64,000 nt of DNA. It comes from an uncultured Pseudodesulfovibrio sp. (GTDB lineage: Bacteria > Desulfobacterota > Desulfovibrionia > Desulfovibrionales > Desulfovibrionaceae). Position numbers and translations under genes: made by a program. The stretch spans positions 2,239,518 through 2,303,517 of the forward strand of contig NZ_OY782498.1 in the NCBI RefSeq assembly GCF_963677845.1, in the 5' to 3' direction. Numbering within the stretch: the stretch's first letter is position 1; each line of letters begins with the position of its first letter. Below, in pieces: positions 8,056 through 17,200 of the stretch. The notes below the pieces were generated by a model, which did no database searches, had not been told where the DNA came from, and saw nothing but the letters and a program-made list of their open reading frames with translations.

Positions 8056-8948
8056 CGCCCCTCCCTCATATCGTCATAGAGCCCCATCAGAGTACGCCCC
8101 TCAATCGGCGTCTGCCCCCTCAACCACGTAATGAAATCCCGTAGCTTAGCAACGAATGCCAAAACCGATCCCTCGGTAGGGAAGTGAGGGCTTGCTCCCG
8201 GCAGCAATTCGGAGGAGTGAAAAAACATGGTCAGTACACGCCCGCCCCTTTTCTGATGGAGGGTAGCAGCCCGCCGCATGACAGCCAAAGAGTGCCAGAC
8301 CGGCTGGATGCCCATAGCCCCGACATGGGAAAAATATTTGGTGATCCCCATCGTCTTTGCCGGACCAACCGTTGCCGGAAAAATCGGCACCACGGTCAAA
8401 GGCACTTCGAGCATCGCCTGCTCATTATCGAGCCAATAGGGATCTGCGGACGAATCGAAATATCTGTCTCCGGCCGGAGTCCGTTTCAGGGGGACCACGC
8501 TAGCATCCACCAGAAATCCGGCTATACGAAGAGCGTCACGGACGGTATCCGAAAAATCCCAGCGGCCCATGCGAAACGACGTCGGGGTGACACCGACATT
8601 GTCTTCAATAGCCCGGACAAGTGACGCCAATTTGACCTGAACCATTTCGGACGACATGGATGACGAATCAAGCGGGTCGCCGTCATCGTATGGTGGCGTG
8701 TTCCAGGGATGCAGATGCGCGCCAATCTCGGCCCCGAGTTCATCTTTCCACCGACGCAAACATGTTGCGCATTCGGCGTCAACGGCCACAGGATAATCAA
8801 CCAACAGTGTCAACGGAATATCAAAATCGCGCGTCAGCCATTCAAGCATATCCAGCCGAAAAACATTGGACACACCGGCTCCGCTTCTGGGGTATTGGCC
8901 GGAAAACAGACCTTCTTCTTCAACATCAAGGGTAATGGCAATTTTCAC
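8052..8948 (-). CDS. Polysaccharide deacetylase-like protein (NodB fold)
   Basis: The protein shows the NodB-type pattern: an Asp near the N terminus in TLDVEEE, then GAHLHPW (metal-binding HxxxW form), RMGRW, and a C-terminal FFHSSEL motif. This arrangement resembles the WalW-like deacetylases found in glycan clusters. It would remove N- or O-acetyl groups from a saccharide or a lipid-linked precursor. I chose GTG 8948 (298 residues) because TTGGAAG precedes it and the conserved domain begins directly there. An ATG 11 codons upstream would add a short tail without a site. It is coupled by an ATGA overlap to the membrane protein downstream. Confidence 0.75.
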   Translation of the reverse strand: MKIAITLDVEEEGLFSGQYPRSGAGVSNVFRLDMLEWLTRDFDIPLTLLVDYPVAVDAECATCLRRWKDELGAEIGAHLHPWNTPPYDDGDPLDSSSMSSEMVQVKLASLVRAIEDNVGVTPTSFRMGRWDFSDTVRDALRIAGFLVDASVVPLKRTPAGDRYFDSSADPYWLDNEQAMLEVPLTVVPIFPATVGPAKTMGITKYFSHVGAMGIQPVWHSLAVMRRAATLHQKRGGRVLTMFFHSSELLPGASPHFPTEGSVLAFVAKLRDFITWLRGQTPIEGRTLMGLYDDMREGR

Positions 8949-9133
8949 GAGGCTTCCAAGCGGGCACAAGCCGTGCCACATAAAGTTTATCTGTTAAGAA
9001 GAACAAAACATATATAACTTCTGGTTGCAAGGCCAGCTCCGCTACCGTAGAGTACCATATTTATTGATCGACACGGCTAAAAGCACCGCCCCCCCCAATA
9101 CTATCAACATAATAACAACACGACAAAGTCACC

Positions 9134-10348
9134 ATGAGCAAACGAAGCCAGATATCCCCAGCCGTCATAGCCAAAATGTTTATGACACACGCCAGACACC
9201 CCTGGATCGCCAAGAAACTTCTGGCACTCCAGGCGGAGAAATGGTTCTTTAATCTCCTGCACCCCAACAGGGGGAACGGATATGCCAAGAAGATCCGCCA
9301 GTTCAGCGTGCGCATCACCGACGTCTGCAACCTTCGCTGCATCATGTGCGGCCAATGGGGAGAAAACGGTTTTCTACACGGGAAGAAACTCGCAGAACTC
9401 AAGAAAGCCGAAGTTTCGCCCGCCCGCTACATCGAACTTCTCGACGACCTTGTGGCCAACGGCCATGAGCCCAATGTCTACCTCTGGGGTGGCGAACCCA
9501 TGCTCTACGAAGGCACATTGGACATCATCGAACACGCGGCCAAACTCGGTCTGCCACCGTCCATCGCAACCAACGGCACCAGGATGACCGACGCCATCGA
9601 CTGTTTCACTGAGTCGCCGCTGTTCCTGCTCCAGGTGTCCATCGACGGCCACAACGCGGAGCTGCACAACGGCATTCGACGTGGTCCCAAAGATCTTGAC
9701 GTGTTCGGCACTATCATGGACGGCTTGTCCAACATGCGTGACGCCCGTGAACGCAAGGGCACCGACCTGCCCATCATCGCGTCCCTGACCACGATTTCCC
9801 GCGAGAACCATGAACATCTGGTAGACATCTACGACAGCCTCGCCCCCATGGTGGATTTTCTCGTCTTCTACCCTTCATGGTGGATAGACGAAGAGAGTGC
9901 TCTGGCTCACGAGCAAGATTTCGCACGCCGTTTCGGCCAGAAGCCTACTCTGCACCGGGGTTGGATCGGTGGCTGGAAGCCTGAAAGCTACGCCCTTATC
10001 GACTCCCAGATGCGAGCCATCAAACGTCGTTCGGCCCGCCTGGGCACCCCGCCCGCAGTGTTCATCCCAAACATCTGCGGCGTGGACAACCTCAAGGAAT
10101 ACTACACCAACCACTCAAACAATTTCGGATTTAACGAGTGCATCTCCATCCATCAGGCCGTGGAGATCGACAGCAACGGTGATATGTCCCCTTGCCGAGA
10201 CTACCACGACTACGTGATCGGCAACATCAAGGACCACACCGTCACTGAACTATGGAATTCGGAACGGTTCAGAACATTCCGCTCCAGCCTACACAAAGAC
10301 GGCCTCATGCCCGCCTGCACTCGCTGTTGCGGCCTGATGGGATATTGA
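9134..10348 (+). CDS. Radical SAM/SPASM protein in a glycan cluster
   Basis: CNLRCIMC gives the CxxxCxxC motif for the SAM-binding 4Fe-4S cluster at Cys65, Cys69 and Cys72. The C-terminal part has further cysteines in NICG, NECIS, SPCRD and CTRCC, which fits a SPASM auxiliary cluster domain. The substrate is unknown. It begins a three-gene run with two glycosyltransferases (15 bp to the next gene). No precursor peptide gene is seen nearby, so a sugar or lipid-linked substrate is more likely than a RiPP. The ribosome binding site is weak. Confidence 0.85.
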   Translation: MSKRSQISPAVIAKMFMTHARHPWIAKKLLALQAEKWFFNLLHPNRGNGYAKKIRQFSVRITDVCNLRCIMCGQWGENGFLHGKKLAELKKAEVSPARYIELLDDLVANGHEPNVYLWGGEPMLYEGTLDIIEHAAKLGLPPSIATNGTRMTDAIDCFTESPLFLLQVSIDGHNAELHNGIRRGPKDLDVFGTIMDGLSNMRDARERKGTDLPIIASLTTISRENHEHLVDIYDSLAPMVDFLVFYPSWWIDEESALAHEQDFARRFGQKPTLHRGWIGGWKPESYALIDSQMRAIKRRSARLGTPPAVFIPNICGVDNLKEYYTNHSNNFGFNECISIHQAVEIDSNGDMSPCRDYHDYVIGNIKDHTVTELWNSERFRTFRSSLHKDGLMPACTRCCGLMGY

Positions 10349-10362
10349 TCACGAGGAGTCCG

Positions 10363-11457
10363 ATGGCAACACAGTCACCTGGCTTGCGGGTCGCCTTCGT
10401 CCTGCAGGATCTCGAATTCGGCGGAACCCAGCGACAAACCATAGAGCTTGTCACCCGCATGGACAGAACCCGATTCGACACGGAACTCTGGGCATTGCGC
10501 TCAGAAGGCGGTTTCATTTCCCGTATCCAGTCTTCGGACGTGCCACTGCGCATTCTTTCGTCCGGCAATACGGTGGGCCTCAAATCCCTGTGCAACCTGT
10601 GGCGCGCCATACGAAATTTCAGACCGGATGTCATCGTCCCCCTCACGGTAGTCCCCAACATCTGGTGCCGCATATTCGGCAGACTCGCATCAGTCCCTCT
10701 CATCCTCGGCACATGCCGAGGCGGAGCCTCTATCGTGCGCCAACACGAACGATTCCTCTGGAGACTAGCTCACCATCACGTATGCAACGCGAGCCAACTT
10801 CGCGAAACCCTGATCAGCGATCTTGACGTACCCTCGTCGCAAGTGACACTCATTGAAAATGGCATCTCCTCTGACGACTGGACCGACAACACTTTTTCCA
10901 AAGAAGGAAAAAATATCCTGTGTGTCGGCAGGCTCGTGGAAGACAAGGACCATGGCACCCTGCTGCGGGCCTTTGCCATAACAATGCAGGACCACCAGGA
11001 TGCCCGACTAACCATTGTCGGCGACGGCCATCTGAAACAGAACCATCGTCAGTTGGCAACATTATTGGGTATTGCCGATGCCGTCACCTTCATGCCGGGG
11101 CAAACAGACCTGACATCGCTCTATGCAGCCTGCGACATTTTCGCACTCTCTTCATCCACCGAAGCCTCGCCCAACGTACTCATGGAAGCAGCAGCTGCAG
11201 GAAAGCCCGTTGTCGCGACCAACGTCGGCGGCATCCCTCGTCTGATCCTAGATCAAAAGACCGGCCTGCTTATAGACAGACAATCCCCGGAGGCCATGGG
11301 ACAAGCCCTATCCAAACTGCTGACGGACACTCATCTGCGCCGAGAAATGGGACAGGCGGCTCAGGGCCACATCAAAAAATCCTTCGGCATGAAAAAAATG
11401 GTCAGAAGCTACGAAACACTTCTGCAATCACTTGCCGCCCGACAAGTGGAGGAGTAA
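10363..11457 (+). CDS. GT4 glycosyltransferase
   Basis: The protein (364 residues) has a GT-B fold with FGGTQRQ near the N terminus, the sugar-nucleotide region ILCVGRLVEDKDH, and the C-terminal signature EASPNVLMEAAAAGKPVVAT. It is a retaining transferase of undefined donor. The ATG at 10363 is preceded by GAGGAG; the frame is open further upstream but runs into the radical SAM gene. It is followed after two bases by the next glycosyltransferase. Confidence 0.85.
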   Translation: MATQSPGLRVAFVLQDLEFGGTQRQTIELVTRMDRTRFDTELWALRSEGGFISRIQSSDVPLRILSSGNTVGLKSLCNLWRAIRNFRPDVIVPLTVVPNIWCRIFGRLASVPLILGTCRGGASIVRQHERFLWRLAHHHVCNASQLRETLISDLDVPSSQVTLIENGISSDDWTDNTFSKEGKNILCVGRLVEDKDHGTLLRAFAITMQDHQDARLTIVGDGHLKQNHRQLATLLGIADAVTFMPGQTDLTSLYAACDIFALSSSTEASPNVLMEAAAAGKPVVATNVGGIPRLILDQKTGLLIDRQSPEAMGQALSKLLTDTHLRREMGQAAQGHIKKSFGMKKMVRSYETLLQSLAARQVEE

Positions 11458-11459
11458 TC

Positions 11460-12494
11460 ATGGCACGAATCCTTTATGGCGTGATGGGCGATTCCGGCGG
11501 ACATATCAACCGATCGCTGGCCGTGGCTCGCGAACTGCCGGAGCACGACTTCCTTTTCGTGGGCGGCGGTCAGGTCAAGGAAACCCTGAGACACGGATAT
11601 GATTACTCACCACTCCCCATGATCTCCACTGTGGTAAAAGACAACAACGTCGCCGTACTGGCTACCATAGCCAACTTCTGCAGGATCATAACCGGCTACA
11701 TGGAAATCATCAACAACCTGTGCAGGGTCATCGAAAAATTCAAGCCCGACCTTGCCATCACGGACTATGAATTTTTCCTGCCCAAAGCGGCCCGCAGATG
11801 CGGTGTGAAATGCGTCAGCCTCGACCACCAGCATATCATCACGCACAGCAGACACACTCCTCCCATAAAAGAAACCCTGAGCCGACTGACAACCACGGCT
11901 TTGATCCGTCACCTGTTCAGCGATGCCGACGAATTCATCGTCAGTTCTTTTTTTGACCTGCCGCCCGCAGACAGCACAACCATCATTCCGCCCATCATTC
12001 ACAGAGACATCCTGAATGTCACGCCCAGCGACGGCGAGCATGTGGTCGTCTACCTACGCACGGGCATCAACTCAAAACTTCGAAGCAACCTTGAAGCCAT
12101 CGGACGCGAGTGTCGCATCTACGGCACGGGCAAAGGCACCAGACAGGGAAACCTGATTTTCAAAGGGCCATCAAGATTCGAATTTCTCCATGACGTCGCT
12201 TCAAGCAGATACATTATCTGCAACGGTGGACACACCTTGACTAGCGAAGCCCTCCAATTGGGTAAACCGGTCTTCGCGCTCCCTGCCACGCTTTTTTATG
12301 AGCAGTATATCAACTCATATTTCCTGAAAAAATTAGGGTATGGCGACTTTGCCAATGCCCATGAGGATAACGATGAGGCTTTACGTCGCTTCGATGATCA
12401 TCAAAGCAAATACAAAAAGACTTTGGCGGGAAAGGACTTCTTCGGCAACGATCTGATAGCCAACACCATCAGATCACTTGTGGCTTCATGCTGA
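11460..12494 (+). CDS. MurG/GT28-like glycosyltransferase
   Basis: The 344-residue protein starts with ILYGVMGDSGGHINRS, the glycine-rich N-terminal loop of MurG/UGT-like GT-B enzymes. In its C-terminal half it has CNGGHTLTSEALQLGKPV, which is the usual nucleotide-sugar binding segment. It should transfer a sugar from an NDP donor to a lipid acceptor on the cytoplasmic side. GGAGGAG precedes the ATG at 11460, which lies in the stop region of the GT4 gene. The last 26 bp overlap the convergent 103-residue gene. Confidence 0.8.
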   Translation: MARILYGVMGDSGGHINRSLAVARELPEHDFLFVGGGQVKETLRHGYDYSPLPMISTVVKDNNVAVLATIANFCRIITGYMEIINNLCRVIEKFKPDLAITDYEFFLPKAARRCGVKCVSLDHQHIITHSRHTPPIKETLSRLTTTALIRHLFSDADEFIVSSFFDLPPADSTTIIPPIIHRDILNVTPSDGEHVVVYLRTGINSKLRSNLEAIGRECRIYGTGKGTRQGNLIFKGPSRFEFLHDVASSRYIICNGGHTLTSEALQLGKPVFALPATLFYEQYINSYFLKKLGYGDFANAHEDNDEALRRFDDHQSKYKKTLAGKDFFGNDLIANTIRSLVASC

Positions 12495-12780
12495 CGCGCT
12501 TGACCTTGAGGGACAACCTGGAACCACTCATGGTCGTCAGGATTCCGGCCGCAAAATTCCGACCTAACGCCTTTCCGATAAAACTTCTTCCCTTGTAGTG
12601 GCTAGCGTTGACGTTCACGCCGTCAACTTCGCCCAGGAAGTGATAGATATCCTTTGACCCCATAAATCCGATAACTTCGGCATGACCAGCTACTTTTCGA
12701 CCTTTTTGCTCGACGTGGATGATAATGTCGGCAATAAGATATCGAGTTCGCCATATGCCGGTAAAATCAAAATTTTTCAT
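12469..12780 (-). CDS. Hypothetical 103-residue protein
   Basis: I do not recognise a family. The product is predicted to be rich in beta strands, with FTGIWRTRY at the N terminus, HVEQKGRKVAGHAEVIGF in the middle and repeated short hydrophobic/polar alternation, as in small lipocalin-like or PH-like barrels. It has no signal peptide. GGAGA stands six bases before ATG 12780. It is a lone minus-strand gene between two plus-strand runs and overlaps the end of the GT28-like gene. The coding call is moderate. Confidence 0.45.
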   Translation of the reverse strand: MKNFDFTGIWRTRYLIADIIIHVEQKGRKVAGHAEVIGFMGSKDIYHFLGEVDGVNVNASHYKGRSFIGKALGRNFAAGILTTMSGSRLSLKVKRVSMKPQVI

Positions 12781-12954
12781 CGTCGTCTCCGCTCGTTCCT
12801 GTTCCTGTTGTGCTGGACAAAAAAACTCGCAACTTGCCAAGCAGGTGCTGTACGGAGTAGTAATAGTAAGGGTCAACACCAGTTGACCAAACAGGATATT
12901 AAAAAATCCGCCACAAACAATCAAGTTACAGACAAAAAAACGCAAGCCCACCAG

Positions 12955-14187
12955 ATGAGCACCACGTCCCCCCTTCAAACAAGCCCCTCTTTCACTCCCA
13001 AAATCATTCGTGGACATGGCAGGATTGCTCGAACCGTGCCTACGGGCCTCCTTGCTCTTGGTCTAAAGAAAACTCTAGCTTGCAGCATGGCTCTCGCAAT
13101 TTTCTTATTGTTCCCGACCACCGGCCATTGCGCGCCGACCATTACCCAAATAAATCAGACATTCATAACAACCAGTGATGGCAGTCGAGCACTACTCCTC
13201 ACGTGCACGATCCGAATGGACCACACCACAACCAGTCCGGCACTTGAAGTCAAACTGCTTGATGACACGGGAAAAAAGCTATCAAGGCGTACGAGCTACG
13301 GAGGAAGGAATTACGACACGGCCATGCTCTCCAAATTGAGTTTTCTTGCGGCTACTGCGGCCGTAAGCTCTCCCACCCCCAGCCGAGCAAAACCGAAAGC
13401 GGAACGAGTTTACCAGCTTCTCCTGCCCTGTTCGACGGAAGATACCATCAAGCTGAATGTCTCTTTGCTCACCGACGTTCCCCCTCTCAATAACTCGGCA
13501 GAATCTCTTCAAAAGCCCACTATCAGAGCAGGATCGGGGTCCATTAAAACTGACGGGCTCTTCCTGTTGAAATCCTTTGCCCCGTTCACCTATGCCGAAA
13601 CTGTCAAATCATTCCCCCAGAAACATAGGCCGGGACCTTCCCACGAGCTATCAACACAACTTCCCGCAACGCAATCGTCCAGCTCAACCTTGCCAGCACC
13701 GCAGCCCAAAACGGCCAGCCATTTTGACAAGTCATACAAGCAGCTAAAAAGGTACGGCATTGTCCCATATTGGGAATTGCTCACATTTGGCTGGACTGTT
13801 GAGGATGTGGCTAAAAAACTTGCGAAACAAACGCTTAACTCGTATACTGATAATTCTTTGGTTGCCTCTGCCTGCACAGGCAATATCTGCGACTACAGAC
13901 TAAAAAACAAACCAAAAAAATCCAAAGAGGTAGGGTTCTTGTTCATGGATGAAAGACTTTATGCCATGACTGTCGACATCTCTACCAAAAGCATGGTTGA
14001 ACGACGAAGTCTGGTGCAGGCACTTGCGACCTTATATGGCGGTACTGTTTGGAGCAGAAGTCGTGGTCCCGAAATGGGCAACGACGTCAGCAGGCTTGAG
14101 TATATGGCCGAGACCTCTGGCTTTTCATTGAAAACCACAGGCAATAAGCTACGAATCTTTGCCGCCGACACGAACAACTATAATTGA
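12955..14187 (+). CDS. Exported protein of unknown function before the PKS
   Basis: A hydrophobic stretch (about residues 45-57) followed by GHCA reads as a signal peptide with cleavage after Ala. The start is uncertain: ATG 12955 gives 410 residues with an unusually long positively charged leader, whereas ATG 13087 leaves almost none. The mature part has a strand-rich domain, a proline/serine-rich linker (near residues 220-260) and a C-terminal domain containing RYGIVPYWELL and TFGWTVEDVAKKL. I recognise no family. The stop is 22 bp before the PKS start, so it probably belongs to that operon and may handle its product outside the cytoplasm. Confidence 0.6.
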   Translation: MSTTSPLQTSPSFTPKIIRGHGRIARTVPTGLLALGLKKTLACSMALAIFLLFPTTGHCAPTITQINQTFITTSDGSRALLLTCTIRMDHTTTSPALEVKLLDDTGKKLSRRTSYGGRNYDTAMLSKLSFLAATAAVSSPTPSRAKPKAERVYQLLLPCSTEDTIKLNVSLLTDVPPLNNSAESLQKPTIRAGSGSIKTDGLFLLKSFAPFTYAETVKSFPQKHRPGPSHELSTQLPATQSSSSTLPAPQPKTASHFDKSYKQLKRYGIVPYWELLTFGWTVEDVAKKLAKQTLNSYTDNSLVASACTGNICDYRLKNKPKKSKEVGFLFMDERLYAMTVDISTKSMVERRSLVQALATLYGGTVWSRSRGPEMGNDVSRLEYMAETSGFSLKTTGNKLRIFAADTNNYN

Positions 14188-14209
14188 TTTTTAACATATT
14201 CGGACACTA

Positions 14210-17200
14210 ATGATCTCCCTGTTACACCTTACCCCCCTCGCCGTTGATAAAGCGCTTGCTAAAGCTCCTATCGGCGACTCCACGTTTATATTTGATCAAT
14301 CCTTCCTCGCCCCCGACGCCGTGCAGGCATCACAATTGCGTGAAGCGACTGAGATTTTCCTTCGTTCAACGCAACTGCTAGCTCCTGAATTTAAAAACAC
14401 GGCAAAAGCGCTGGAAGGCGCACGTGTCTGGGTAGAGATTCTGCCTTCTGAATTGCTGAATATTCAGGCCGCGCTTGAAAGCCTGCGTAATTTTTCCGCC
14501 TTGGACATCGTCCCGGTCACCGGGAGTCACGCATTCGCCAAGGCATGGTTTGCCGACAATGCCGAGGCATCCATAGCCTTGAAAGGCGTAGAGTCTTCCG
14601 GCCTTGTCAGTGCAGATTCCATACAGGTTCTGTATTCCGCAGTGGAAAAGGATGCAGAAAACGCTTCCATATTCATCTGGGGCGGACTGGGGACACCCGA
14701 GGCTGCAGCAGCTTTCATTGGATCAGGTGCTGCCGGGATTGTCTTTGAGAGCGTCCACTGGCTCACCGATGCCATGGGACTGGATGATGCCGCCAAGGTA
14801 AAAGTTCGAAAACTCAGAGACGACACGACTGTCGTTGTCGGTTCATCAACCGGCATGCCCTGGCGCTTCTTTGACAAGGGCAACTCCAAAGCAGTCCGCC
14901 AACTGACCGCTACTGCCAACAGCCTCTGCGACAAAAATCCGGACGAAGCTGGTAGGCAACTGACTCGTGCAGCAATGGCTATGACGATTGAACCGTTATC
15001 CAGTACCTTCTCCGCCACTGAACTCATTCCGCTCGGTCCCGAGGCTGCCTTTGCCAAACGCTTTGAAGAGAAGTACGGCTCCTCCATGTCTGCTTTTGCG
15101 AAATTCGCAGCGGACGTTCGCCGACTACTTGCAGCATCTCCCGACATCTTGAAACGCTTTGATACCAACTCCACAACAAAGGCCCTTGGCGTCAGGTACC
15201 CCGTCATCCAGGGAGGAATGACCTGGATTACCGACAATTTCGCCTTTGCCCGCGAAGTGGAGAGGTCCGGCGCATTACCGACCATCACCGTGGGAATGCG
15301 CAACACCAAATATTTGGAGCAGGATTTCGGAGCAATCCGGGAAGAGATGGGGGACCGACCCTATGCCGTCAACGCCCTGCTGCTCGATGAGAATCCGTAC
15401 CGCGACGAGCAGCTCGCTTGGATCGAAAAGATCAGGCCGCCGTTCGTCACCATCGCGGCCGGAGACCCCGCATACGTCAAGCGATTCGCCAAGCTCGGCA
15501 TTCACGTAATCTACCTCGCTGCCACTGTCGGCCTGCTTAAGCTCGCTGTAAAAGCAGGTGCCGATTTTGTGGTTCTGGAAGGCAACGAAGCCGGAGGACA
15601 TGTCGGCAAGAACTCCACTCTCACGCTTTCCCAGGCAGCATTGGCCCTTCGGCAGGAGACTCCAGACTTTTTTGCCAAGACCAAAATTATCATCGCTGGT
15701 GGCATATACGACAGGAAAACCGCGTACCGTGCCGCCATGCTCGGAGCAGACGGCGTACAGATGGGCACGGCCTATCTCGCGACTAGAGAGATCCTGGAAA
15801 CCGGAGCACTACGCCAGCAGTATCAGGAGCTGATCGTAGACGCCAAGCCGGGGGGAACCGTGCTGTCCGGCGAAAGCATCGGACTTCGAGTGCGCTCGCT
15901 CAGGACACCCAAGCTCGACGACATCTGCACCTTGGAACGCAACTTTGTCGCAAAAAACGTGGACGAATCCAAACGCCGTCTTGAGCTCGAAAAAATCAGC
16001 ATCGGAACCCTGTTCGTCGCGGCAAGGGGCATCAATCAAACCGATAATTCGACACTAAACGACGATCATTGCCTGCGCGAAGGCCAGTTCATGAGCGGTG
16101 CTGTTGCGGGTAATATTTCGGATGTCGTGTCCCTTGACAAATTACATACAGACGTTGCTGCGGCCCCTTTGACATTCCCTGAATTTTCGAAAGCCGAAAA
16201 TTCCACTGCCGCCAAGTCCAACGGCGAACACGAACGTATCGCCATCACAGGTATGGCCGCAGTCAACTCACTGGGCAACACCTACCAGAAGATGTTCGAC
16301 GCTTCCATCAACATGGAAAGCGGCGTCGGTCGGGTTCCCGCTAATCGTTGGGACCATTCCAAACACCTTGCATCCAACGCCCGCGTACCCAATGTGTATA
16401 CCGACATCGGGGCGTTCATTGATATCGAGATCACCCGCAAGGACATCAACGTTTCCCCACAAAATTTTCGGACCATGGCCGAATCAACACGCCTGACGCT
16501 TCTTTTGGCAAAGCAGGCGTTGGAAGAATCCGGCCTATTGAAGTCAGATATCGAAAGGCCACGAATCGCCGTCATCACTTCGCAGAACTCCGCTGAAACG
16601 GCGAGCACATTCAAGGACCAGCTCATCCATGTTTATGCTGAGGAACTCGTCGATAATCTAGCAAAATCCATCCCCATGACCGCTGAACAGCGAACAGCAG
16701 CCATCAAGGACATGCGTAACTCGGGCATGAAACCGGATGACACGACACTCATCGGCCGTCTCAACTGCACCGCTGCAGGGTACATCTGCAACCAGTACGC
16801 TCTCAACGGCCCAAGCTATTCCGTCGGAGCCGCCTGCGCATCAAGCCTTATCGCCCTGCATTGCGCTTTGATGATGCTCCGACAAGGCATCATTGATGCG
16901 GCCATCGTCGGCGGGGGCGAAGAAGTCCTCACTCCCGGCCACTACTATGAATTCTGCGCCATCGGCTCTCTGGCGGGCATGACGGGGGTCAAACGAAAAC
17001 CGACGGAATACAGCCGCCCCTTTGACAAGACCAGGGACGGGTTCGTTCTCGGCGAAGGCGGTTCTATGCTGGTCATTGAACGGGAATCCGTAGCCCGAGC
17101 ACGCGGCGCGAAAACTCACGCCTACATCAATGGTATTGGAGCCTGCACCAACCATGACGGCATTGTCGAGTCCGTCTCCGCCTCCCAACAGATAGCCCTC

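Noticed and set aside
9134..10348. RiPP maturase reading of the radical SAM/SPASM gene
   Set aside because: No precursor-like small gene with a ribosome site was seen nearby, and its neighbours are glycosyltransferases.
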